Positions 7,230 to 12,862 of a stretch of 12,862 nucleotides of DNA are shown one piece after another. The DNA is taken from NCBI GenBank assembly GCA_036507695.1, contig DATCIR010000248.1, positions 1-12,862 on the forward strand. Reading direction: 5' to 3'. Under the pieces are notes generated by a model, which was given only the letters and a program-made list of their open reading frames with translations, did no database searches and was not told where the DNA came from. The DNA is from JAKEGK01 sp036507695 (GTDB lineage: Bacteria; Pseudomonadota; Gammaproteobacteria; SZUA-152). Every line of letters begins with the position of its first letter. The stretch's first letter is position 1. The translations under genes were made by a program, and so were the position numbers.

Positions 7230-7627
7230 CTAATGCTTAAATGCCTGCTGTAATGCCGTTAATTATCGATACCGCCAGTTCGCTAATCAGCACGTTTTTT
7301 AAAGAAACAGTCTAAAGAAACAGTCTAAAGAAACAGTAAGTTCTCTGAAAAACAGCCAGTTGAAAGTTATTATTTACTAAGTCAGCGAAGGAATAGCGGT
7401 TGTTGTTCGTTTTTGTTAGACGTTCGATAGGGTATTTATAAGTGCGCTGAAAGTCCCTATAAAAAAATACTGAATCCAGAAGGGTAACAGCGTTCTTGTT
7501 TATTAGGTATTATGGGCTATAAATCATGTTCTATAGATATAATGCCCCAAACGAGTGGTTGCCAAGTCCTTTTGCTACGAAGTTCGTTAGGTATGAAGTA
7601 AATTGATGTGTTATTAAGAAGTTGGTT
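7230..7627 (+). other. AT-rich non-coding gap before ptsN
   Basis: I find no credible gene here: open frames are short, lack ribosome sites and do not resemble known proteins. It contains the 13-bp tandem repeat (7301-7337) and an inverted repeat ATAGGG (7427-7432) / CCCTAT (7455-7460) followed by seven A residues. Possible ptsN promoter parts are TTGTTT (7496-7501) with TATAAA (7518-7523), 16-bp spacer, and an isolated perfect TATAAT at 7538-7543 without a good -35. In many gammaproteobacteria hpf and ptsN are close together, so the length is notable. Confidence 0.4.
7301..7337 (+). repeat. 13-bp tandem repeat, nearly three copies
   Basis: The unit AAAGAAACAGTCT occurs at 7301-7313 and 7314-7326 without a mismatch and again as an 11-base partial copy at 7327-7337. 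It is preceded by six T residues. The exact identity of the copies suggests recent slippage expansion or selection as a repeated binding site upstream of ptsN. Confidence 0.85.
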
Positions 7628-8095
7628 ATGAACATTTCCGATATCATTTCCCCCGAACGCGTCGTATGTAATCTCGACGTTTCCAGCAAAAAGCGAGTTT
7701 TGGAACAACTCAGCACTATGCTTGCCAGTAATTCGTCCTCCGCCCTGGTGTCACAGGAAGTGGTCGATAGTCTGCTGGCCCGCGAACGGCTGGGAAGCAC
7801 CGGCATCGGTTGTGGCGTTGCCATTCCGCATGGACGGGTGAAAAACGCCGATCACGCCATCGCTGCGTTTGTCCAGCTACACCACGGCGTCGATTTTGAC
7901 GCCACGGACAACCAGGTGGTGGATTTGCTGTTTGCCCTGCTGGTTCCGGAGGAATCCACCAACGAACACCTGCAGTTATTGGCCCAATTGGCAGAAATGT
8001 TTAGTGATGAGGAATTTCGGGCTCAATTACGTGCTACTAAAGACAGCCAGGCTATCTATAATCTATTAAGCAGTTGGAAAAAAAAAGCTAGCTAA
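7628..8095 (+). CDS. ptsN: PTS IIA-like nitrogen regulatory protein (EIIA-Ntr)
   Basis: Terminal phosphoacceptor of the nitrogen-related phosphotransfer chain; in E. coli its phosphorylation state controls potassium transport and other targets, and it does not transport sugar. The 155 residues form one EIIA fructose-type domain. The active histidine is His68 in GCGVAIPHGR, preceded by the usual RERLGSTGIG segment, with the PVDLLFALL-like strand VVDLLFALLVPEE after it. The frame runs back to TTG 7622, but ATG 7628 gives a normal start; the ribosome site is poor (AAGAAG some 8 bases upstream). It is 26 bp before hprK and is the first gene of the phosphotransfer cassette. The usual donor, NPr, is replaced here by the HPr at 10336. 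Confidence 0.95.
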   Translation: MNISDIISPERVVCNLDVSSKKRVLEQLSTMLASNSSSALVSQEVVDSLLARERLGSTGIGCGVAIPHGRVKNADHAIAAFVQLHHGVDFDATDNQVVDLLFALLVPEESTNEHLQLLAQLAEMFSDEEFRAQLRATKDSQAIYNLLSSWKKKAS

Positions 8096-8121
8096 ACGGC
8101 AATCTTAACGCGTGCACAGTC

Positions 8122-9069
8122 ATGCCAGACAGAGTCACAACTCAAACCCTATTTGAGTTTCAACGCCATAAACTTTCGCTGAAATGGATCGCGGGCCGGG
8201 ACGGCAAGGAACGCGTCCTGAAGCGCGAGGAAACCGCGTTGGCGCATGCGTCACTGGTGGGCCACCTGAATGCCATCCACCCCAACCAGGTTCAGGTGTT
8301 GGGTCAATGGGAATTCAAATATCTCAAAGGCTTGGGCAAAAACTCCTACCATGACGTCATCCAGCAGATTTTCGCCAATCTTCCCGCGGCCGTGATCATT
8401 GCCGACGACCTGACGGTCGATGAAGACTTTGTCGCCAAAGCGGAAAAAACCCACACGCCCTTGTTCTATTCACCACTGGATAGCCAGAAGGTGGTCAACC
8501 GCCTGCACTATTTTCTGGAATACAAGCTGGCCGAATCCTCCATCATGCACGGTGTTTTCATGGAGGTCCATGGACTAGGCGTATTGCTGACCGGCAAAAG
8601 CGGTATGGGTAAGAGCGAACTGGCGCTGGAACTAATCAATCGCGGCCACCGCCTGATTGCCGATGACGCACCGGAATTCGCGCGCATTGGACCGGATACC
8701 ATTCGTGGCCAATGTCCCGCAATCTTACGCGGCTTTTTGGAAGTCAGGGGCCTGGGTGTGATTAATGTACAAAAAATGTTCGGTGATTCCGCCATAAAAC
8801 CCTCGAAAAATCTGCGGCTCATTGTGCGCTTACAGCCCATCGAAGATGAAGAAATCCGTCAGTTGGACCGCCTGGTCGGCAGTTACGATACGGTCACATT
8901 ACTCGATGTGGAAGTACAGGCGGTGGTGATTCCCGTAGCGCCAGGCCGAAACCTGGCCGTGCTGGTGGAAGCCGCCGCCCGGCAATACATTCAGCTGCAG
9001 TCCGGCTATAATGCGTCACTGGATTTCATACACAAACAACAACAACTCCTGGAATCTACAGAGCAATGA
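8122..9069 (+). CDS. hprK: HPr kinase/phosphorylase
   Basis: Bifunctional enzyme that phosphorylates Ser46 of HPr with ATP (or PPi) and removes the phosphate again. The 315-residue protein has the N-terminal family domain (about 1-130) and the catalytic domain with His143 in MHGVFMEVHG, P-loop GKSGMGKS at 158-165, the acidic pair Asp181-Asp182 in RLIADDAPEF, and the HPrK signature EVRGLGVINV at 207-216. All key motifs are intact. In Firmicutes it drives carbon catabolite repression; in Proteobacteria it is thought to control regulatory PTS proteins. The start ATG 8122 has no evident Shine-Dalgarno. Its stop overlaps the rapZ start by 4 bp (ATGA), and its substrate HPr is encoded three genes on with Ser46 conserved. 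Confidence 0.96.
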   Translation: MPDRVTTQTLFEFQRHKLSLKWIAGRDGKERVLKREETALAHASLVGHLNAIHPNQVQVLGQWEFKYLKGLGKNSYHDVIQQIFANLPAAVIIADDLTVDEDFVAKAEKTHTPLFYSPLDSQKVVNRLHYFLEYKLAESSIMHGVFMEVHGLGVLLTGKSGMGKSELALELINRGHRLIADDAPEFARIGPDTIRGQCPAILRGFLEVRGLGVINVQKMFGDSAIKPSKNLRLIVRLQPIEDEEIRQLDRLVGSYDTVTLLDVEVQAVVIPVAPGRNLAVLVEAAARQYIQLQSGYNASLDFIHKQQQLLESTEQ

Positions 9070-9920
9070 AGTTAGTGGTTATTAGTGGTGTTTCCGGCTC
9101 GGGGAAAAGTAACGCCCTGCATGTTATGGAAGACCTTGATTATTATTGCATCGACAACCTCCCCGTGGGTTTGTTGCCGGCCTTTGCTGAACAGGCCCAG
9201 GCGTCCACGGATACCATCACCCACGCCGCCATCGGCATTGACGCCCGGAATTTACCCCACGAACTGCACCGTTTCTCCTATATTCTGGGGCAGTTGAAAA
9301 ATAAAGGGGTCATCGTGGAAATCATTTTCCTGGATGCTGACGACAATATCCTGTTAAAGCGCTTCAGTGAAACACGCCGCAAGCATCCACTGACCGAAGA
9401 TGAAATCCCGCTGATCGACGCGATTCAAAAAGAACGCAAACTGCTGGAACCCATCGCCTCACGTGCTGACTTATATATCGATACCAGCCGCACCAATATT
9501 TACCAATTGCGGGACTTGATCAAGGAACGCATCACCGGATCCACCAGCCAGAACCTTTCCTTGTTGTTTGAATCCTTCGGCTTTAAACACGGTACGCCCA
9601 CCGACGCTGACTTTGTGTTTGATGCGCGCTGCCTTCCCAACCCGCATTGGGAACCGGAGTTACGCGATTTTACCGGGCTGGATCAGCCGGTGATTGACTA
9701 CCTGAAACAGCACCCGATGGTGGATGAAATGTTCGAGGATATTAAAAACTTTATTCTCACCTGGATACCCCGCTTTGAAGCGGAAAACCGCAGTTATTTA
9801 ACCGTGGCGATTGGTTGTACCGGGGGACAGCACCGGTCAGTCTATCTGGCGCACCAATTGGCCCAAACACTGAAACAGACTCATCCCAACACACACATAC
9901 GCCATCGGGATATGGAATGA
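9066..9920 (+). CDS. rapZ: RNase adapter protein RapZ
   Basis: P-loop protein which in E. coli binds the sRNA GlmZ and presents it to RNase E, tuning glucosamine-6-phosphate synthase. The 284 residues (E. coli 284) align end to end: Walker A GVSGSGKS at 8-15, YCIDNLPVGLLP, FLDADDNILLKRFSETRRKHPL, FESFGFKHG at 168-176, LPNPHWEPELR, and the C-terminal block NRSYLTVAIGCTGGQHRSVY. The protein ends at RHRDME, so the basic KRKP tail of the E. coli protein, part of its RNA-binding surface, is absent. GlmZ is known only from enterobacteria, so the RNA target here is unknown. It overlaps both neighbours by 4 bp (ATGA), which implies translational coupling with hprK and the EIIA gene. Confidence 0.96.
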   Translation: MKLVVISGVSGSGKSNALHVMEDLDYYCIDNLPVGLLPAFAEQAQASTDTITHAAIGIDARNLPHELHRFSYILGQLKNKGVIVEIIFLDADDNILLKRFSETRRKHPLTEDEIPLIDAIQKERKLLEPIASRADLYIDTSRTNIYQLRDLIKERITGSTSQNLSLLFESFGFKHGTPTDADFVFDARCLPNPHWEPELRDFTGLDQPVIDYLKQHPMVDEMFEDIKNFILTWIPRFEAENRSYLTVAIGCTGGQHRSVYLAHQLAQTLKQTHPNTHIRHRDME

Positions 9921-10318
9921 CTGTCGGACTGCTGCTGATTACGCATGAAAATTTCGGTGATTTGTCGCTGCAAATTATCAAAACCATACTTGGGGTGTGT
10001 CCGCTGGAAACCCAATCCCTGAGCGTCCCGTTTGACGCCAATCCGGATACCATCTTTGCGGAAGCCTGGCGTTATGTGGAAATGCTGGATCATGGCGAGG
10101 GTGTTTTGATTCTGACGGACCTCTATGGCGCAACGCCCAGCAACATCGCCCATCGTTTAGTAAAAGAAGGCAAAGTGGCGATTGTCACCGGACTGAATCT
10201 TTCTATGTTAATGCGCGTCTTGAATTACCCGAACCTGAGCCTGGACGAATTGGTCGAGAAAGCCGCGCGCGGCGGCCGTGAAGGGGTCGTGGTCACTTCA
10301 GGCAAGAATGAGAAATAA
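9917..10318 (+). CDS. PTS system mannose-family EIIA domain protein
   Basis: A single EIIA-Man domain of 133 residues, accepting phosphate from HPr on His10 (MTVGLLLITHENFG). Other family features are the DLYGATPSNIA loop (about 72-82) and VTGLNLSMLMRVL (about 93-105), which match the EIIA-Man fold. No EIIB or EIIC partner is fused to it or encoded nearby, so a regulatory rather than transport role is inferred. Start ATG 9917 forms a 4-bp ATGA overlap with the rapZ stop; the frame is open further upstream (to 9815), but this part lies wholly within rapZ and does not resemble the family. Proteobacterial clusters with hprK usually carry this gene, sometimes named manX. Confidence 0.93.
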   Translation: MTVGLLLITHENFGDLSLQIIKTILGVCPLETQSLSVPFDANPDTIFAEAWRYVEMLDHGEGVLILTDLYGATPSNIAHRLVKEGKVAIVTGLNLSMLMRVLNYPNLSLDELVEKAARGGREGVVVTSGKNEK

Positions 10319-10335
10319 AAAATAATTATTTGGCA

Positions 10336-10605
10336 ATGCTCAGCAAACAATTAACGATAATCAATAAACTGGGATTACACGCGCGGGCCGCGGCCAAGTT
10401 TGTTTCCTTGGCGTCCTCGTTTGACAGTGACATCTACGTGGCCAAGGACGGGAAAACCGTGAATGGCAAAAGTATCATGGGTGTGATGATGCTGGCCGCC
10501 AGCCAAAACAGCCAGATTACCGTCAGCGCCAGCGGCCGGGACGAAAAACTTGCACTGGAAAAAATCCAACACCTGGTTACCGCCCGGTTCGGCGAAGTAG
10601 AATAG
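10336..10605 (+). CDS. ptsH: Phosphocarrier protein HPr
   Basis: Small cytosolic phosphocarrier of the PTS. The 89 residues contain the active His15 in KLGLHARAAAKFV and the regulatory Ser46 in VNGKSIMGVMML, the site used by HPr kinase. Thus it can be phosphorylated both by enzyme I at His15 and by HprK at Ser46, which fits the hprK gene upstream. Residue 18 is Ala where E. coli and Firmicute HPr have Pro (HARPAA or HTRPAA); Ala/Ser here is common in proteobacterial HPr/NPr types. ATG 10336 is used; a TTG at 10330 is in frame but unneeded. There is a 17-bp gap from the EIIA gene and no clear ribosome site. No enzyme I gene follows. Confidence 0.95.
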   Translation: MLSKQLTIINKLGLHARAAAKFVSLASSFDSDIYVAKDGKTVNGKSIMGVMMLAASQNSQITVSASGRDEKLALEKIQHLVTARFGEVE

Positions 10606-10677
10606 CCGTTCCAGCAGGCGCATTTTCAATTCAACGCCCGGTTATTTTTACGCGCCGCCACATCGGTAAACAATCCG

Positions 10678-10706
10678 TTGAGCGATGCTTTTATGAACCC
10701 GATAAG
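10678..10706 (+). promoter_or_regulatory. Candidate sigma-70 promoter for mgtE
   Basis: TTGAGC (10678-10683) and GATAAG (10701-10706) are separated by exactly 17 bp and each match the consensus at 4 of 6 positions. It lies 35 bp before the mgtE ATG in the 135-bp gap after ptsH. GGGG at 10730-10733 is a possible ribosome site 7 bases before the ATG. A weak 4-bp stem GGCG/CGCC (10617-10638) followed by a T-run at 10645-10649 might partly terminate the PTS unit. Confidence 0.3.
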
Positions 10707-10740
10707 GTAAACTCGCTGCTGATCAATTCGGGGTCCCGCG

Positions 10741-12099
10741 ATGCCAGAAACCAGTAGCCAAGAACAAAGTCCCGAGCGACTACAGGCTTTTTTCGAGCTG
10801 ATTCGCGAAGGCGACGCGGCGCAATTGACTGAGAAGCTGGACGAACTCCATCCTGGTGAAATCGCCCATTTGCTGGAATCCCTGCCACGCCAGGACCGCG
10901 AAAAAGTCTGGGCGCTCGTGGACCTTGAGCAGAACGGCGACGTCTTACTTTACGTCAATGATGAAATACGTTCCCAGCTCATCAAGGAAGCCGACAACGA
11001 TCAGCTGGTTGCCGCCGCACAGTCTTTTGACACCGATGACCTGGCCGACATTATTATCGACCTGCCTCAAGACGTTACCCAACAAGTACTGCAATCGCTG
11101 AGCGAACAGCATCGTCTGCGCCTGGAAGGCGTGCTGTCCTACCCGGAGGATTCCGCCGGCCGCCTGATGAACACCGATACCATTAACGTGCGCGAAGACC
11201 TGACTTTGGATGTCGTGCTGCGTTACTTTCGCTTTTTAGGCAAAGTACCCGAGATGACGGACAATCTCATTGTAACCGACCGGGACGGAAAATATCTTGG
11301 CACCATGCTGTTAACGGACCTGCTAACCAAAAACGCCAGCCTGACGGTCGCCGAAATCATGTCCCGCGATACGGACGCCATTCCCGCCACCATGTCAGCC
11401 CGCGAGGTCGCCAAGCTGTTTGAACAGCGCGATTTGGTATCAGCGCCGGTGGTGGATGAGAACAACAAGTTACTGGGCCGGATCACCATCGACGACGTGG
11501 TGGATATTATTCGTGATGAAGCCGATCACTCCCTGATGAGTATGGCGGGCCTGAGCGAGGAAGATGACATGTTCGCCCCGGTGGTGCGTAGTTCCCGACG
11601 CCGCACCTTGTGGCTGGGTATTAACTTGCTCACGGCGTTATTGGCGTCGTGGGTAATCGGTCAATTTGAAGCTACCATTGAAAAACTGGTTGCCCTGGCG
11701 GTGCTCATGCCCATTGTCGCCAGCATGGGTGGTATCGCGGGCAGCCAGACGCTGACCCTGGTGATCCGCGGCATTGCCATCGGGCAGGTGGCGAGTTCCA
11801 ACGCCCGCCGTTTACTCTACAAGGAATTCGCGGTCGGTATATTGAACGGTATGGTCTGGGCGCTGGTGGTGGCCCTGATTGCCTTGTTCTGGTTCGACGA
11901 TGCGCAACTGAGCATCATTATCGGCATCGCCATTCTCCTGAATTTGATCGTTGCGGCGTTAGCCGGCGTCACTATCCCGATGGTAATGAGCAAAGTCGGC
12001 ATAGATCCGGCGTTGGCGGGCGGCGTGGTGTTAACCACGGTAACGGATGTCGTCGGTTTCCTGGCGTTTCTCGGCCTGGCCGCGATGTTCCTAGTCTAG
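10741..12099 (+). CDS. mgtE: Magnesium transporter MgtE
   Basis: Homodimeric inner-membrane Mg2+ channel gated by its own cytosolic Mg2+-sensing domains. The 452 residues show the standard order: N domain of helical repeats (about 15-130, with LHPGEIAHLLESLP), the SYPEDSAGRLMNTD junction (133-146), two CBS domains (about 145-200 and 205-262), a plug helix, and five membrane helices from about 290 to the end. The C-terminal signature GIDPALAGGVVLTTVTDVVG carries Asp436, at the place of the selectivity-filter aspartate (Asp432) of Thermus MgtE. MgtE follows ptsH (often with ptsI between) in several proteobacterial clusters; a functional link to the PTS is not established. No Mg2+ riboswitch is evident in the short leader. 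Confidence 0.96.
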   Translation: MPETSSQEQSPERLQAFFELIREGDAAQLTEKLDELHPGEIAHLLESLPRQDREKVWALVDLEQNGDVLLYVNDEIRSQLIKEADNDQLVAAAQSFDTDDLADIIIDLPQDVTQQVLQSLSEQHRLRLEGVLSYPEDSAGRLMNTDTINVREDLTLDVVLRYFRFLGKVPEMTDNLIVTDRDGKYLGTMLLTDLLTKNASLTVAEIMSRDTDAIPATMSAREVAKLFEQRDLVSAPVVDENNKLLGRITIDDVVDIIRDEADHSLMSMAGLSEEDDMFAPVVRSSRRRTLWLGINLLTALLASWVIGQFEATIEKLVALAVLMPIVASMGGIAGSQTLTLVIRGIAIGQVASSNARRLLYKEFAVGILNGMVWALVVALIALFWFDDAQLSIIIGIAILLNLIVAALAGVTIPMVMSKVGIDPALAGGVVLTTVTDVVGFLAFLGLAAMFLV

Positions 12100-12133
12100 A
12101 TCGACAATCACAGTATTCGTAACGCTGAATAAA

Positions 12134-12580
12134 ATGTCCAAACCATTTCGCCCGGTAACCCCCTTGCTCACTGTCGACATCATTATTGAAATGACCGACC
12201 GGGCTGAACACCCGATCGTGCTCATCGAACGCAAGCATCCACCGCATGGCTGGGCGCTGCCGGGCGGTTTTGTGGATGTGGGAGAAACCGTGGAATCCGC
12301 GGCGGTGCGCGAAGCCAAGGAAGAAACCAGTCTTGATGTTACGCTGACGGAACTACTGGGTATTTATTCCGATCCGCGGCGTGACCCGCGCGGTCATACC
12401 GTGAGCGCGGTGTACATCGCACAAGCCAGCGGCCACGCCAAAGCCGAAGATGACGCCGCCAATCTGCAACTTTGCCGCGCAACCCGGCCGCCTGGCATAC
12501 TGGCATTTGATCACCAGAAAATTCTTGATGATTACATCCGCTTTAAAACCAGCGGAAAACGCCCGCGGCTGCAGCTTTAG
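12134..12580 (+). CDS. NUDIX hydrolase, ADP-ribose-pyrophosphatase-like
   Basis: Cytosolic hydrolase of nucleoside-diphosphate-linked substrates; the substrate cannot be told from sequence. The 148 residues have HGWALPGGFVDVGET followed by a NUDIX box spanning 45-67 (Gly45, Glu51, Arg59, Glu60, Glu63, Glu64). The metal-binding glutamates are present, but the usual Gly near the box end is Ser66. SDPRRDPRGHTVSAVYIA after the box is typical of the ADP-ribose pyrophosphatase-like subgroup. The stretch LQLCRATRPPG (about 111-121) replaces the usual 'F-hydrophobic-x-LP' pattern before LAFDHQKIL, so this part is divergent. It begins 34 bp after mgtE with no strong ribosome site and ends 28 bp before a palindromic repeat array. 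Confidence 0.88.
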   Translation: MSKPFRPVTPLLTVDIIIEMTDRAEHPIVLIERKHPPHGWALPGGFVDVGETVESAAVREAKEETSLDVTLTELLGIYSDPRRDPRGHTVSAVYIAQASGHAKAEDDAANLQLCRATRPPGILAFDHQKILDDYIRFKTSGKRPRLQL

Positions 12581-12620
12581 TCAGTGTGCAATTAACCCGC
12601 ATTTCTCACCAGGATCGCGG

Positions 12621-12674
12621 GAGCAGGCCGCTCTAGCCCATCCATGGGCTCCGCGGCACTCGTACATCCTGTAC
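12621..12674 (+). repeat. Palindromic module, copy A
   Basis: Nested hairpin GCCGC (12627-12631) + AGCCCAT (12635-12641) pairing with ATGGGCT (12644-12650) + GCGGC (12653-12657), then the imperfect palindrome GTACATCCTGTAC (12662-12674). About 40 of 54 positions match copy B, 114 bp downstream. Confidence 0.75.
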
Positions 12675-12734
12675 ATCGCGCAGGATTCGTGTTCGTAGGC
12701 GCCGCTCTGGAGCGAAAGTCATAGCCGTAGCTAT

Positions 12735-12788
12735 GGCTTGGGCGCTCACGCCCATCCCTGGGCTTCGCGCCATAAGTACTTCCTGTAC
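12735..12788 (+). repeat. Palindromic module, copy B
   Basis: Nested hairpin GGCGC (12741-12745) + GCCCA (12750-12754) pairing with TGGGC (12759-12763) + GCGCC (12767-12771), then GTACTTCCTGTAC (12776-12788). Relative to copy A several outer-stem bases differ on both arms (GCCGC/GCGGC against GGCGC/GCGCC), so pairing is kept despite sequence change, which points to selection on, or duplication of, the folded form. Confidence 0.75.
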
Positions 12789-12862
12789 AAAAGTGAAGAG
12801 CAAGCGTACGGACGCGAAGACAAGCCAGAACCGCGATAGGTCGAAAGTTGAAACAGAGTGTT

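Larger units (their letters stand above)
12609..12840. repeat. Composite palindromic repeat array after the NUDIX gene
   Basis: ATCGCGG (12614-12620) and CCGCGAT (12831-12837) form outer inverted ends. Between them is a chain of hairpins: 12627-12657, GTACA/TGTAC (12662-12674), CGCTC/GAGCG (12703-12714), CATAGC/GCTATG (12720-12735), 12741-12771 and GTAC/GTAC (12776-12788). It shows no credible gene: an open frame crosses it but is out of register with any conserved protein. It resembles the dispersed REP/BOX-like palindromic repeats of gammaproteobacterial genomes. It could also act as a bidirectional terminator or mRNA-stabilising structure. Bases 12841-12862 hold nothing recognisable. Confidence 0.65.

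Noticed and set aside
7427..7467. ATAGGG/CCCTAT hairpin with A-tract as a terminator
   Set aside because: On the + strand it is followed by A rather than T residues, and on the - strand the tract precedes the hairpin, so it is not an intrinsic terminator in either direction.
7557..7576. Possible sigma-54 promoter before ptsN (TTGCT at 7572-7576)
   Set aside because: The -12 half looks good, but the required GG ten bases before GC is CC. Similar near-misses before hpf (6575-6591) and rpoN (4637-4646) also have wrong spacing.
7517..7824. Two overlapping - strand open frames at the start of ptsN
   Set aside because: They are antisense to ptsN and its leader and show no domain.
9815..9916. 34-residue N-terminal extension of the mannose-type EIIA
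   Set aside because: It lies entirely in rapZ, is low in conserved pattern, and would bury the His10 motif; ATG 9917 fits the family exactly.
10606..10740. Remnant of a ptsI gene
   Set aside because: Reading the gap forward in the frame starting at 10606 gives a short peptide without any enzyme I motif before a stop; no decayed ptsI is visible.
12450..12698. 82-residue open frame overlapping the NUDIX gene end and the palindrome array
   Set aside because: It reads a different frame of the NUDIX gene and then repeat DNA; it does not restore a better NUDIX sequence, so I do not call a frameshift.

Overview
This window is a chromosomal housekeeping region, most likely from a gammaproteobacterium of moderate GC content. 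It carries the conserved envelope / sigma-54 / nitrogen-PTS neighbourhood, entirely on the + strand. The gene order is: CaCA antiporter (yrbG) - kdsD - kdsC - lptC - lptA - lptB - rpoN - hpf - ptsN - hprK - rapZ - EIIA(Man-type) - ptsH(HPr) - mgtE - NUDIX hydrolase. The first ten-odd genes follow the E. coli yrbG-to-npr order. The presence of hprK, a mannose-family EIIA and an HPr with both His15 and Ser46 is typical of the cluster found in many other Proteobacteria (beta and non-enteric gamma lineages). I cannot name the genus.

Bases 1-4614 hold one tightly packed transcription unit (gaps of 7-16 bp or short overlaps). It makes the KDO precursor (KdsD isomerase, KdsC phosphatase) and most of the inner-membrane/periplasmic part of the LPS export machine (LptC, LptA, LptB), preceded by a Ca2+/Na+ antiporter. 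rpoN follows after a 194-bp gap with a perfect TATAAT box and a 12-bp direct repeat. Directly after rpoN lies a 144-bp centrally symmetric palindromic element with TA-bounded inverted ends, which looks like a MITE. Then comes hpf (ribosome hibernation factor) with a strong Shine-Dalgarno.

The hpf-ptsN gap is unusually long (540 bp) and non-coding. It contains a possible hpf terminator hairpin, a 14-bp stem kept intact by two G-U wobbles (possible structured RNA), a 13-bp tandem repeat and another inverted repeat. The block 7628-10605 is a regulatory phosphotransfer cassette: EIIA-Ntr, HPr kinase/phosphorylase, RapZ, EIIA-Man and HPr, with two ATGA stop/start overlaps. No enzyme I gene and no sugar permease (EIIB/C) is present; mgtE follows HPr directly. 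This argues for a signalling-only PTS whose enzyme I is elsewhere.

The window ends with mgtE (Mg2+ channel), a small NUDIX hydrolase and a 230-bp array of nested palindromes. Two 54-bp modules in this array are repeated exactly 114 bp apart, again a probable dispersed non-coding repeat. I found no tRNA, rRNA, CRISPR, transposase or phage gene. I did not find a clear novel multi-gene system; the most unusual material is the two palindromic repeat elements, the structured hpf-ptsN gap, and the missing enzyme I.
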